Shown here in pieces: positions 49,137 to 57,097 of a stretch of 64,000 bases of DNA. How positions within the stretch are numbered: position 1 is the first letter of the stretch; the number at the start of each line of letters is the position of its first letter. Position numbers and translations under genes: made by a program. This stretch comes from Paenarthrobacter sp. GOM3 (GTDB lineage Bacteria > Actinomycetota > Actinomycetes > Actinomycetales > Micrococcaceae): positions 1,798,001 to 1,862,000 of the forward strand of contig NZ_CP136562.1 in the NCBI RefSeq assembly GCF_018215265.2. The letters are read 5' to 3'. Below the pieces are notes generated by a model that had not been told where the DNA came from, made no database searches, and saw only the letters and a program-made list of their open reading frames with translations.

Positions 49137-50633
49137 TCAGTAGGACGAGGCCTGGGCCATGGCCGCCGCTGCCTTTTCCCTGGCATGCCGCAACATGGCC
49201 ACCACTGGAGCGCCAGGTGTGAGTTCGCCGTTAACCACGTAGCCTTCTTCGCGGTCCCGCAGCGTTTCCACCATGCGTTCACGCCACAACTGCAGTTCGC
49301 CCTGGTTGGCAGTTTCCTCGGCGAGGTTGGTGCGCTCCTGGGGATCGGCGTCGAGGTTGAACAATTCTTCCGTTCCCCGACCGGAACCCCAAATGTATTT
49401 ATGGTGCCCGTCCGTGAGCCAGTGCAGGTTCTGCCCCCAGTAGACGTGCTCGCCGTGCAGGATGTCACGGACGGCCAGGGTGCTTTCACCTCGGACGATC
49501 GACGCAAGCGACTTTCCATCGACGGAGTCCGGGATCGGCAGCCCGGCGAGGTCCAATAGCGTGGGCATGATGTCCCGGAGTTCCACCACGTGCTCCACTA
49601 CTGTTCCCCGCGCTGCGGTTTCAACGGCAGGAGAGTCGGCGATGATGAACGGCACGCGGGCGGAGCCTTCGTACGGAACTGCCTTACGGAACATGTGGTG
49701 GTCGCCCATCATTTCGCCGTGGTCGCTGGTAAAGGCGATAACGGTGTTGTCCAGCAGTTCGAAGTCAGCCAGCGACTCTTTGATCCGATTGATTTGCAGG
49801 TCGATCTGGGCCATCAGCCCGTAATATCCCGCCCGGGCACGGTGCACGACGTGGTCCGGAACCTTGCCGTAGCTGGCCTGGTAGTCGCCATCCTGGCGGT
49901 GCTCGTCCCAATGCTGTTCCCAGTTGCCCTTGACTGCCTCATAGGCAGGAAGGTTGAGGTACTGCTCAAAGGCCCACGACGGCGGGTCGTACGGGGGATG
50001 CGGGCGGTGGAACGAAAGGTAGAGGAAAAAGGGCTTTACGGGGTCCCGCCGGTGCATCCATTCGATGGCCTGGGTGCCGATCCAATGCGTGGGATGGAGA
50101 TTCTCTGCCTTGTCCCACGGCCGGGCGACAATTGAGTTGCAGTTGACGCCGTGGTCGAAGTATTCGGCGTCCGGGCCCATTCCGGGTTGCCTCCGGAGCC
50201 AGGGGACGTAATCGTCAAACATGCCGAAATGTTGTCGGTGCTCCCGGCGGGCATGGTGGAGGTATCCGTCGTGAAGGATGACGTCGTCGAAACCGAGCCG
50301 GGAACGTTCGGGCCATACGTGCATCTTTCCGATGGCCTGCGTGTGGTATCCACCTTTTCGGAACTCGTCCTGTACCGTCACCGGGTGGACTGCATGGAAA
50401 GGTACGCCGTCGTTGTAGCCAACCCGGCCATGCCGTTCCTGTGATTGCCCCGTGAAGAGCGCTGCGCGCGCTGGAACGCACGATGGGGTAGCAGAATAGC
50501 CTTTGGAGAAGCGGACGCCCTGCCTGGCCAACTCGTCCAGGTGGGGAGTTTCCACGAAGGGGTGCCCGTCCGAGGACAGGCAGTCGCCCCGCCACTCATC
50601 GACGCAGATCAGGATGACGTTGGGCTGGTTCAC
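49137..50633 (-). CDS. sulfatase family hydrolase
   Basis: This 498-aa alkaline-phosphatase-fold enzyme has the metal Asp in ILICVDEWRGD (Asp12) and the sulfatase signature SCVPARAALFTGQ, in which Cys52 would be oxidised to formylglycine by FGE. Later metal residues fall in FTSDHGEMMGDH. There is no signal peptide, so it probably acts in the cytosol on small sulfate or phosphonate esters. Choline sulfatase and phosphonate monoester hydrolase are relatives; I cannot choose between them. Confidence 0.9.
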   Translation of the reverse strand: MNQPNVILICVDEWRGDCLSSDGHPFVETPHLDELARQGVRFSKGYSATPSCVPARAALFTGQSQERHGRVGYNDGVPFHAVHPVTVQDEFRKGGYHTQAIGKMHVWPERSRLGFDDVILHDGYLHHARREHRQHFGMFDDYVPWLRRQPGMGPDAEYFDHGVNCNSIVARPWDKAENLHPTHWIGTQAIEWMHRRDPVKPFFLYLSFHRPHPPYDPPSWAFEQYLNLPAYEAVKGNWEQHWDEHRQDGDYQASYGKVPDHVVHRARAGYYGLMAQIDLQINRIKESLADFELLDNTVIAFTSDHGEMMGDHHMFRKAVPYEGSARVPFIIADSPAVETAARGTVVEHVVELRDIMPTLLDLAGLPIPDSVDGKSLASIVRGESTLAVRDILHGEHVYWGQNLHWLTDGHHKYIWGSGRGTEELFNLDADPQERTNLAEETANQGELQLWRERMVETLRDREEGYVVNGELTPGAPVVAMLRHAREKAAAAMAQASSY

Positions 50634-50693
50634 GAAGCGATGCCTCCGGCGTTGGACACTGTTGGGACAACCCTAAGGGAAGAAAGGGCCGAA

Positions 50694-51263
50694 ATGCTCG
50701 AAGGTGACTCTGGGGATGCAATTTCAATCGATAATGATCATCAGTGGCCGGGTGACGTCTGGTTGATTCCCCTCAAAATGCTCGACGACGACTCCCGGGC
50801 CATACAGTTGGGTTCGGTGGCCGGGATGGCGATCGATGACTCCCAGCGAAGTTTCGTAGGCGACCCCCTCCGCATGGTGCTGATTGGCCTCGAAGAGGAT
50901 TCGCGGTTTCCCTACGTCATCGAATCCGGTGGAGAGGCAGTGGGAGTCCTGACCCTTCAAGCTGGGGCGGCGGGCCTCGCGGGCTGGGCAGACGATGAGT
51001 CGGCATGGTTGCTGAGGGGGTTCCTTATCGACTCCCGGCACCAGGGGCGCGGCCTCGGCTCAATGGCGGCGCGCGCCGCGGTGGGAGAGGCCCGAAAGCT
51101 GACGGCGCGGCTGGGTGGCGGCCAGGTCGGCGTCGTACTTTCCGTCAATGAACGCAACCCTGCAGGGTTGGCTGCGTATGCCAAAGCAGGCTTCGTGGAC
51201 ACCGGCCGGTATCTGGGTGGAAGTGCCGGTCCGCAGCGGACCATGTACAGGGAACTGGGCTGA
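50694..51263 (+). CDS. GNAT family N-acetyltransferase
   Basis: The protein is 189 aa from ATG 50694, with AAGGG upstream; the frame is open much further back but antisense to the sulfatase. The acetyl-CoA motif A is RHQGRGLGSMAARAAV, after the beta-4 strand LLRGFLIDS, and motif B is NPAGLAAYAKAGFVDTGRY. The N-terminal 30 residues (GDVWLIPLK) resemble the Gcn5-type start VxLRxL. The acceptor is unknown. It is divergent from the sulfatase. Confidence 0.87.
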   Translation: MLEGDSGDAISIDNDHQWPGDVWLIPLKMLDDDSRAIQLGSVAGMAIDDSQRSFVGDPLRMVLIGLEEDSRFPYVIESGGEAVGVLTLQAGAAGLAGWADDESAWLLRGFLIDSRHQGRGLGSMAARAAVGEARKLTARLGGGQVGVVLSVNERNPAGLAAYAKAGFVDTGRYLGGSAGPQRTMYRELG

Positions 51264-51270
51264 CCAGGCT

Positions 51271-51315
51271 GTCAATGTAGGTTGACGGCGCCGCCAAGCG
51301 TCAACTATGGTTGAC
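51271..51315 (+). promoter_or_regulatory. two matching 16-bp palindromic operators
   Basis: GTCAATGTAGGTTGAC (51271-51286) and GTCAACTATGGTTGAC (51300-51315) share GTCAAY-N4-GTTGAC half-sites and start 29 bp apart. They lie 19-63 nt before the small HTH gene start (51334), overlapping the likely promoter. Confidence 0.7.
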
Positions 51316-51333
51316 GGCATGGAGGTGGGCCGC

Positions 51334-51534
51334 ATGAAAACGCTTGTGGGATCGATGGACGGAATGGGCCCCGCGGAGGCGCTCTACGCCGTGGCGGAAC
51401 TGCAGAAGGAAGTAGGCCGCACTGAGGCCTCGCTGGTTCGGTCGGCCCGGCAATCGGGGTTGTCCTGGGAAGCGATCGCCCTTTGCCTGGGCGTCAGCAA
51501 GCAGGCCGTACACAAGAAATACGGAAAGCAGTAG
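51334..51534 (+). CDS. 66-aa helix-turn-helix protein
   Basis: ATG 51334 has GGAGG 8 nt upstream; an ATG at 51307 falls inside the second operator and is less likely. The C-terminal half is a clear HTH: LSWEAIALCLGVSKQAVHKK. The N-terminal helix (AEALYAVAELQKEVGR) may dimerise. Proteins of this size with SWEAIA..LGVSKQAV occur next to Clp or acetyltransferase genes in actinobacteria. It probably represses itself through the two palindromes. Confidence 0.8.
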   Translation: MKTLVGSMDGMGPAEALYAVAELQKEVGRTEASLVRSARQSGLSWEAIALCLGVSKQAVHKKYGKQ

Positions 51535-51586
51535 GAGGGTCTTTGCGGCCTGTTCCTGGACCGGCGGCGTCGCCTAGACTTCTCCC

Positions 51587-51790
51587 GTGACAGTGATGCT
51601 GGATCCTGAGGGGACTGCCTTCTCCAACGCGAGCTGTTTCCGCTGCAAGCAGGCGGGGCCGCACTGGTCATCGCGCCACGGCCGCGACGGAACCTTTGCC
51701 TGCCGACGGTGTTTCGCCACGTTCGCGGACGCCGAAGCAAACGAGGGGCCCCGCGCCGGCAGTGCGGCGGGTGACGAGGGCCCCCGGTAG
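51587..51790 (+). CDS. 67-aa protein with two Cys pairs (zinc-ribbon-like)
   Basis: GTG 51587 lies 6 nt after TAGACT (51575-51580), so the mRNA may be leaderless. The protein has CFRC and CRRC motifs about 21 residues apart (SCFRCKQAG ... FACRRCFATF), enough for one zinc ribbon, and an acidic/Gly-rich tail. The function is unknown. The absence of a Shine-Dalgarno makes the call less certain, but the paired CxxC motifs support a real gene. Confidence 0.6.
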   Translation: MTVMLDPEGTAFSNASCFRCKQAGPHWSSRHGRDGTFACRRCFATFADAEANEGPRAGSAAGDEGPR

Positions 51791-51873
51791 GCCCAATCCA
51801 AGTAGTCGCGGCTGCCGGGTGACGAAAAACGAGTACACACTACTCGTGCCCCGGGTGGGCGTGGGCGGGCAGC

Positions 51874-52017
51874 ATGGTCCCTATGACAGCCTATGTGATC
51901 GAATCAGCGGCCCTGCTCCATCGCTGCCAGTGCTGCGGTGAAGAAACGGGCCGGGTGTTCTGCGCAGACTGTGCAGCCCCCGAGCAACCAGGGCAAGCAC
52001 CCACTACCAAACACTGA
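51874..52017 (+). CDS. 47-aa protein with two Cys pairs
   Basis: ATG 51874 (or 51883) opens a short frame whose centre reads HRCQCCGEETGRVFCADCA: CxxC, 9 residues, CxxC, the pattern of a compact zinc knuckle. GGGCGGG precedes it as a weak ribosome site. It lies in a run of tiny genes (51334, 51587) and is too short for most gene finders. The function is unknown; the tail is Pro/Gln/Thr-rich. Confidence 0.5.
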   Translation: MVPMTAYVIESAALLHRCQCCGEETGRVFCADCAAPEQPGQAPTTKH

Positions 52018-52132
52018 GCGCCGGGAAGTATCCCTTGGGTGAATCTCCGCGGGGGCATACCGCAGGGATGCCTGACGCTAAGTAACCTTATAGACTTCTT
52101 CTGTCACTGATCTCGATGCATAGGGGAAGTAC

Positions 52133-52483
52133 ATGGAATACAACGGAAGTCCGACCGAAAAGGCGATTACCGCCGGAGAGCTGGACCGGCGTCACGTCGG
52201 TCAGTCCGTGAGCTTTCAGCCCAACGACTTCACTGTTGTCTTCGGGACGATCGCAGGCATCGCGCGGACCGAAGCGCTGGTTTATCTGTCCCTCAATGGC
52301 GTTGGCGGTGGTACGCATCTGAAGGATGAGTACGACCTGCCCATCGACAAACACGTCTACCTGCAGCTGGACCCGCTCGGCAGTGCGGAAAAGGGCTTGA
52401 CGGACGCCGCCAGTTTCGTCAAGGACAAACTCGACGAAATCACCCGGAACATCCGCGAACGTGAGCACGAAAAGTCAGAGTAG
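52133..52483 (+). CDS. hypothetical protein, 116 aa
   Basis: This soluble acidic protein is from ATG 52133, with AGGGGAAG upstream. The first 80 residues look like a small beta-rich domain (GQSVSFQPNDFTVVFGTIAGI, YLSLNGVGGG), perhaps SH3- or Tudor-like. The last 35 form a charged helix (FVKDKLDEITRNIREREHE). I do not recognise the family. A strong hairpin ends the gene, and the putative attachment repeat starts 87 bp after its stop. Confidence 0.75.
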   Translation: MEYNGSPTEKAITAGELDRRHVGQSVSFQPNDFTVVFGTIAGIARTEALVYLSLNGVGGGTHLKDEYDLPIDKHVYLQLDPLGSAEKGLTDAASFVKDKLDEITRNIREREHEKSE

Positions 52484-52499
52484 CGCTTGCATATACGGC

Positions 52500-52539
52500 G
52501 AAGGCCAGGGCCAGTCCCTTCAGACTGACCCTGGCCTTC
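52500..52539. terminator. terminator after the 116-aa gene
   Basis: GAAGGCCAGGGCCAGT and ACTGACCCTGGCCTTC pair over 16 positions with one mismatch and an 8-nt loop, 16 nt after the stop at 52483. Before the insertion described at 52571 it could also have served glnA1 from the other side. Confidence 0.8.
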
Positions 52540-52570
52540 CGTTATGTTGATGGCTAAGCCGAGTGGAGCT

Positions 52571-52595
52571 TAGACGCCGTAGTAGAGCTCGAACT
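52571..52595. repeat. 25-bp direct repeat, distal copy of the glnA1 3' end (attachment-site-like)
   Basis: Positions 52571-52595 are identical to 53847-53871. On the minus strand they encode the last residues of GlnA1 (EFELYYGV) up to the first two bases of the stop. The base before differs (TTA here, CTA at glnA1), giving TAA versus TAG. An exact copy of a gene 3' end at the far side of a segment is the mark of site-specific integration. Confidence 0.8.
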
Positions 52596-53044
52596 AAACA
52601 ATGGTGGTTGGCCAGCTTAGGGAGGCCCATTCACCCGCTAATTTCCGGGTCTCTCCCGTTGTCCATGGCTGTCAGATTTGGTACATCGCCCGCATGGCCT
52701 CTACGTCTCTTTGAGAGAAGTGGACCTCCGAACCCACTTTCGAGTGAGGCCACTGATGTTTCAGCTTGCCAACTAATGGACGAGCAATTTAGCCATTTGT
52801 TGGATTTAATGCATTGATATTGATAGTGTCGGGCATGCCCGGCCCCGGCGGCGACGCCGGGCGGGCCGTGACCGACCACAACGGTCTCATGTCTGATGGT
52901 GGCGAACAGGCCGGATATTTTGACGAGCGAACGAGTCTCTAAAAAACGTAGCCTGGGCAATCAGGGGAGAAACCGAGAAGATCACCCCGTATGTCCCGTT
53001 AGGGCCCACTGATCTGCAAAAGGCCCTATTGGAAGGAATGTCGA
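52596..53044. other. non-coding or degenerate stretch inside the putative element
   Basis: It is lower in GC than its neighbours. Open frames on both strands (for example 52563-52817 plus, 52631-52960 minus) have no ribosome site or recognisable domain. A GC-rich inverted repeat (GCCCGG...CCGGGC) lies near 52836-52868. It could be eroded coding DNA such as a former integrase gene, but I cannot show that. Confidence 0.4.
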
Positions 53045-53647
53045 ATGCCAGCGGTTAAGACGCACCAAAGGATTCTCACGGCCGCGACGGCTGTGCTCTT
53101 GATGGGAATGACAATAACCGCATGCGCTGAGAAGGAGCCAATCGCGACAATGTCAGACAAACCGACACCGGAAAAAACAATCAGCGCTAGAGAAGGACGG
53201 GACCGCGCGGTCGAACTCGTCATCAACACCACCAAACAGCTCGACGTCACTGGCTGGTGGCCCCGCAACGGCGTCGCCGGAGCACAGGAGTGCTCCCTTC
53301 GAAAGGGCGAGAAGGGAGCCAGTTACGGCTACGACCACTGGGCACCCCAAGGAACCAACCATATCGAGGACGCCAAACGCGTAGCCGAGTATTGGAAATC
53401 CCTGGGCATGACCGTACGCACAGTGAATCCCACGACACATCCGACCGTCTTCGCAGAGGGTGGTCCTGTCCTTCGGGCTGAGTTCGATACTGATGCATCT
53501 GAGAAGTCGTACAGCGTTGGTGCCACTGCTCCCTGCTCACCGGGAGACGCTTGGGAGCTCAACGTTGAGGATCAGGCCGAGCGGGAGCAGGGCAAAGTAC
53601 TCCCCGGGGACGAAGGCGTTGTCGTTCGAAAAGACCCGCCACAATAA
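53045..53647 (+). CDS. putative lipoprotein carried by the element
   Basis: This 200-aa protein is preceded by GGAAGGA, 7 nt before the ATG. A signal peptide (LTAATAVLLMGMTITAC) ends in the lipobox ITAC with Cys27. The mature part has two more Cys (QECSLRK and APCSPGD) that may form a disulfide. It reads like a small globular domain with WWPRNG and a central helix (EDAKRVAEYWKSLGMTVRTV). Similar lipoproteins occur singly in Arthrobacter, but I know no function. It is the only convincing gene between the 25-bp repeats. Confidence 0.8.
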   Translation: MPAVKTHQRILTAATAVLLMGMTITACAEKEPIATMSDKPTPEKTISAREGRDRAVELVINTTKQLDVTGWWPRNGVAGAQECSLRKGEKGASYGYDHWAPQGTNHIEDAKRVAEYWKSLGMTVRTVNPTTHPTVFAEGGPVLRAEFDTDASEKSYSVGATAPCSPGDAWELNVEDQAEREQGKVLPGDEGVVVRKDPPQ

Positions 53648-53747
53648 CTCCACGAGGCAACCACCTCGAATCCTGGGTGCCGGTCCCTAGCCGTTCTCAC
53701 CGTCGGAAACGTTCTTGGGGTGGAACAGCATGCATAGAACGACAAAG

Positions 53748-53785
53748 GGCCGGCCCCGGGATGTTGAAACCCGGGGCCGGCCTTT
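53748..53785. terminator. strong hairpin, terminator for the lipoprotein gene and glnA1
   Basis: A 13-bp perfect GC stem (GGCCGGCCCCGGG at 53748-53760, complement at 53770-53782) is flanked by AAA and TTT, so it can work in both directions. Lying inside the putative element, it would now end glnA1 transcription. Confidence 0.85.
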
Positions 53786-53800
53786 CTATATTCAGATTCT

Positions 53801-53819
53801 TGCGGACTGCCTGCGGACT
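53801..53819. repeat. TGCGGACT direct repeats beside the attachment repeat
   Basis: TGCGGACT occurs at 53801-53808 and 53812-53819, an 11-bp period, 28 bp from the glnA1-side 25-bp repeat. This is the layout of arm-type binding sites of tyrosine recombinases. Function is inferred from layout alone. Confidence 0.45.
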
Positions 53820-53845
53820 ATGCCCGCTTCTGCCGCGTGATCTAA

Positions 53846-55270
53846 CTAGACGCCGTAGTAGAGCTCGAACTCGTACGGGTTCGGGCGCAGCGACAGCGGG
53901 CGAATCTCATTCTCGTACTTGTAGTCGATCCACGTGTCGATGAGGTCCTGGGTGAAGACACCGCCGGCCTGCAGGAACTCGTTGTCCTCGCGAAGAGCCT
54001 CGAGAGCCTCTTCCAGGGAGCCCGGAGCCTTGGGGATGTCCTTGGCTTCCTCGGCAGGGAGCTCGTAGAGGTCCTTGTCGATGGGAGCCGGGGGTTCAAT
54101 GCGGTTGCGGATGCCGTCGATGCCGGCCATCAACTGGGCAGCGAATGCCAGGTACGGGTTGGAGGAGGGGTCCGGAGCGCGGAATTCGATGCGCTTGGCC
54201 TTCGGGTTGGTGCCCGTGATCGGGATGCGGATACCGGCGGAGCGGTTGCCCTGCGAGTAAACCATGTTCACGGGAGCTTCGAAGCCCTTGACCAAGCGGC
54301 GGTAGGAGTTCACCGTCGGGTTGGTGAAAGCCAGGACAGCGGAGGAGTGCTTCAGCAGGCCGCCGATGTACCAACGGGCGGTGTCGGAGAGGCCTGCGTA
54401 GCCCTTCTCGTCGTAGAACAGCGGATCGCCGTTGCTCCACAGCGACTGGTGGCAGTGCATGCCCGAGCCGTTGTCACCGAAAACAGGCTTCGGCATGAAC
54501 GTGACGGACTTGCCCCAAGCGTCAGCGGTGTTCTTGATGACGTACTTGAACTTCTGCAGGTCATCGGCAGCGGCGGTCAGCGTGGTGAACTTGTAGTTGA
54601 TCTCAGCCTGGCCGGCAGAACCGACTTCGTGGTGGGAGCGCTCAACCTCAAGGCCGGCCTTGTCCAGCTCAACGCACATGGCGTCGCGGAGGTCGGCCTG
54701 CTTGTCAGTGGGGGAAACGGGGAAGTAGCCGCCCTTGACGGGGGTCTTGTAGCCGAGGTTTCCACCCTCTTCCTTACGGCCGGTGTTCCAGTGGGCTTCT
54801 TCGGAGTCGATCTTGTAGAAGCTGCCCTGCGGGGAGGACTCGTACTGGATGTTGTCGAAGACGAAGAATTCGGCTTCAGGAGCGAAGAATGCGGTATCGG
54901 CGATGCCGGTGGATGCCAAGTAAGCTTCAGCCTTCTCAGCAACGCCGCGAGGGTCGCGGTGGTACGGGTCTCCGGTGCGAGGGTTCACGATGGAGAAGTT
55001 CAAAGCGAGGGTCTTCTCAATACGGAAGGTGTCCACGAAGGCAGAAGTTACATCCGGGATGAGCTGCATGTCGGACTCAGCGATGCCCTGGAAGCCGCGG
55101 ATGGACGATCCGTCGAAGAGCTGACCATTGACGAAGAAGTCGAGGTCAACGCTCTTGGCCGGCACATTGAAGTGCTGCTGGACACCAGGAAGGTCGGTGA
55201 AGCGGATATCGACGAACTTGACATCTTCTTCTTTGATGAACTTGAGGACTTCGTCCGCAGTCTTGAACAT
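53846..55270 (-). CDS. glnA1: glutamine synthetase type I (GlnA1)
   Basis: This 474-aa dodecameric GS makes glutamine from glutamate, ATP and ammonia. Its motifs are [31 protein letters not shown], the glutamate loop NRSAGIRIP and the adenylylation loop [10 protein letters not shown] with Tyr402, the GlnE target. The last eight codons and stop fall in the 25-bp repeat, so the present 3' end may have been supplied by the inserted element (stop TAG instead of TAA). The promoter carries a GlnR-like box. Confidence 0.97.
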   Translation of the reverse strand: MFKTADEVLKFIKEEDVKFVDIRFTDLPGVQQHFNVPAKSVDLDFFVNGQLFDGSSIRGFQGIAESDMQLIPDVTSAFVDTFRIEKTLALNFSIVNPRTGDPYHRDPRGVAEKAEAYLASTGIADTAFFAPEAEFFVFDNIQYESSPQGSFYKIDSEEAHWNTGRKEEGGNLGYKTPVKGGYFPVSPTDKQADLRDAMCVELDKAGLEVERSHHEVGSAGQAEINYKFTTLTAAADDLQKFKYVIKNTADAWGKSVTFMPKPVFGDNGSGMHCHQSLWSNGDPLFYDEKGYAGLSDTARWYIGGLLKHSSAVLAFTNPTVNSYRRLVKGFEAPVNMVYSQGNRSAGIRIPITGTNPKAKRIEFRAPDPSSNPYLAFAAQLMAGIDGIRNRIEPPAPIDKDLYELPAEEAKDIPKAPGSLEEALEALREDNEFLQAGGVFTQDLIDTWIDYKYENEIRPLSLRPNPYEFELYYGV

Positions 55271-55400
55271 CTATGCTCCTTATGCATATCAAGTAACAGG
55301 CCCGGAAGGCCGCGTGGTGCAGCCCAAACCAAGGACAGGAGGCACAAAAAGATCCCCTTGCCATGGTGGCTGGCAACTCATACCACCTTAGGGAGATGGG

Positions 55401-55438
55401 ATTTCCCGGGGGTGTCAGTATTGTTTCCGGCACGTTAC
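55401..55438 (-). promoter_or_regulatory. GlnR-like box upstream of glnA1
   Basis: On the minus strand, GTAAC (55438-55434), GAAAC (55427-55423), GACAC (55416-55412) and GAAAT (55405-55401) occur with exactly 6 nt between each. The GlnR consensus in actinobacteria is gTnAc-n6-GaAAc repeated, as seen before glnA in Streptomyces. Possible -10 elements (TAAGGT, TATGAG) follow. This places glnA1 under nitrogen control. Confidence 0.75.
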
Positions 55439-55582
55439 AGAATCGTCTGTTGTGTAAACGGTAGTCGGCTTTCCGGTGTTCGGTCCAAGCGGGTCCATTG
55501 GGCGAACACGTCAGGCGTTGCAGTCTTCAGGCAGCCTGGTCCCAGGTCGGGCGCAATGTACACCAGACGTTAGGCTTGGTGT

Positions 55583-56020
55583 GTGGTAGATCGAAAAGAC
55601 ATTGGTTCCTGGTTGAGTGGCCCGGACACATCCGGCATCTCCAAATATCCAGGCGAAAGGCTCGGGTTGCCCGAGTCCGGCCCTGGCTCCATCGCCCGCG
55701 CCGGGCGCCGCATCTTCGGCATCGTGATCGACTGGACCATAGCGTTGGTGATCAGCAATTTCGCTTTCGGCGGTAACCAGTGGGCTACGCTCGCCATCTT
55801 CGCCATCGAACAGATCCTCTTGATCGGCACCTTGGGCTACAGCATCGGGCACAGGATCATGGGCATTCACGTCGTGCGCTTGGGGGGTGGGCCGGCAGGT
55901 CCACTGACCGCGGTGGTGCGGACCCTGCTGCTGTGCTTGGTGATCCCTGCAGTCGTCTTCGACCCGGACCAGCGTGGGCTACACGATAAGGCAATGAACA
56001 CCATCCTCATCAGGAGATAG
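55583..56020 (+). CDS. RDD family membrane protein
   Basis: The protein is 145 aa from GTG 55583, 6 nt after TAGGCT (55571-55576), so probably leaderless. It has the RDD signature arginine and aspartates (ARAGRRIFGIVIDWTIAL, then DPDQRGLHDKAMNT) and three to four membrane helices. The role is unknown; an RDD gene beside glnA1 and a DUF4191 gene is conserved in actinobacteria. It is divergent from glnA1. Confidence 0.9.
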   Translation: MVDRKDIGSWLSGPDTSGISKYPGERLGLPESGPGSIARAGRRIFGIVIDWTIALVISNFAFGGNQWATLAIFAIEQILLIGTLGYSIGHRIMGIHVVRLGGGPAGPLTAVVRTLLLCLVIPAVVFDPDQRGLHDKAMNTILIRR

Positions 56021-56056
56021 GCGGCCGGCCGTCGATCGTTTTTCAATACTTAAAAG

Positions 56057-56093
56057 AAAAAGCGCACTTCCCGCCGTGGGGAAGTGCGCTTTT
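56057..56093. terminator. bidirectional terminator between RDD and DUF4191 genes
   Basis: AAAGCGCACTTCCC (56059-56072) and its complement (56079-56092) form a 14-bp stem flanked by A and T runs on the two sides, between convergent stops. Confidence 0.92.
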
Positions 56094-56116
56094 GCGTTCG
56101 GTTCAATCCTGCCGGA

Positions 56117-56878
56117 TCAGCGGCCGCGGGCGGCCTTGCGGTCCGGGCGGGCCTTGTAGGGGTCGATGCCCTTGGGGATCGGCAGGCGGTTTCCAAGGGA
56201 GTTGATGCGCTTACTTACTGCGTTGACCTCCACCTTGGTGAGTTCGTTCTTCATCTTTCCCATGGTTTTGGCCAGCTGGTTAAGCGGGACCTGGCCTTCA
56301 CCGCGACCCGACTCCAGGATGTGGATGGTGACGTTGGGAAGAATGCGTGCAAGGCGCTTGCGTTCAGCGTCCACCAACGGCTTAACCCGGTGGGTTGGCC
56401 CTTCGCTGACCAAGACGATGCCAGGGCGGCCGATGGCCATGAAAACGGCGTCCTGGGTGCGCGGGTTGACTGCAACCGGCTGATCCTGCGTGACCCATCC
56501 TCGCCGAAGCGTCCCCAAGGCAGCGCCGGAGGCACCGGGCTGGTTCTCAATCTGCGCAAACGCTGCCTTTTCGGCCCGGCGCGAAAGAATGAAGACGGCG
56601 GCGAGCAGGCCCAAGGGAATGCCGATGATCAGGCCGGTAACCCAGTTTTCCAGCAGGTAGCCGATGAGGAAGGCAACCGCGACGACGGCAAGGAACGCCA
56701 GCAGCATGATCCAAACGACCTGGGGATCATTCCGCCGGGTCATTTTGAAAACTTCAGCGATCTGCTTCAGCTGGCTCGGCTTCTTGGCCTTGGCTTCCTT
56801 GGGCTTGCGCTGGAACAGACCACGCTTGGGTGCGTCGGCCGATGGGGTCGATTTGCTGGAATCAGGGGAGTTCGCCAT
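56117..56878 (-). CDS. DUF4191 family membrane protein
   Basis: This 253-aa protein has a basic, Lys-rich N-terminus (KRGLFQRKPKEAKAKK), two adjacent membrane helices (about 55-95) and a C-terminal cytoplasmic domain of about 155 residues (RRGWVTQDQPVAVNPRTQDA onward). DUF4191 proteins are found beside lipA and glnA1 in actinobacteria; the function is unknown. Here lipA is about 5 kb away because the polymer operon lies between. Confidence 0.9.
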   Translation of the reverse strand: MANSPDSSKSTPSADAPKRGLFQRKPKEAKAKKPSQLKQIAEVFKMTRRNDPQVVWIMLLAFLAVVAVAFLIGYLLENWVTGLIIGIPLGLLAAVFILSRRAEKAAFAQIENQPGASGAALGTLRRGWVTQDQPVAVNPRTQDAVFMAIGRPGIVLVSEGPTHRVKPLVDAERKRLARILPNVTIHILESGRGEGQVPLNQLAKTMGKMKNELTKVEVNAVSKRINSLGNRLPIPKGIDPYKARPDRKAARGR

Positions 56879-57097
56879 AGTGCCTCAATTCTACGTGATA
56901 TCCGCCCAAGCCCCGGACGTTACGGAGAAACTGCCGGGGCCCGGTTCGGGGATCGATCAACCCCGGCACCGGGGTGAAGCGCAGGGCACACGCTGATAAG
57001 GCACGACTGATTTTCCAATTCCACGTCATGATTCTGACGCCGGCCGCACTTGAACTTCGCGAGTCTTTGCCGCTGTAAGCACCCCCATAGGAACCAA

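Larger units (their letters stand above)
52571..53871. mobile_element. small integrated element or remnant at the glnA1 3' end
   Basis: The 25-bp repeats at 52571 and 53847 bound about 1.28 kb. Inside are a lipoprotein gene (53045-53647), an AT-richer stretch without a supported gene (52596-53044) and a hairpin (53748-53785). Two TGCGGACT repeats 11 bp apart (53801-53819) next to the glnA1-side copy look like arm-type integrase sites. No integrase gene is present, so it is either a deletion remnant or a cassette moved in trans. The element call is inference from the repeat. Confidence 0.6.

Noticed and set aside
52563..52960. Possible short genes on either strand inside the putative element
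   Set aside because: There is no ribosome site, no conserved motif and the composition is mixed. They could be eroded coding DNA, but this cannot be supported.
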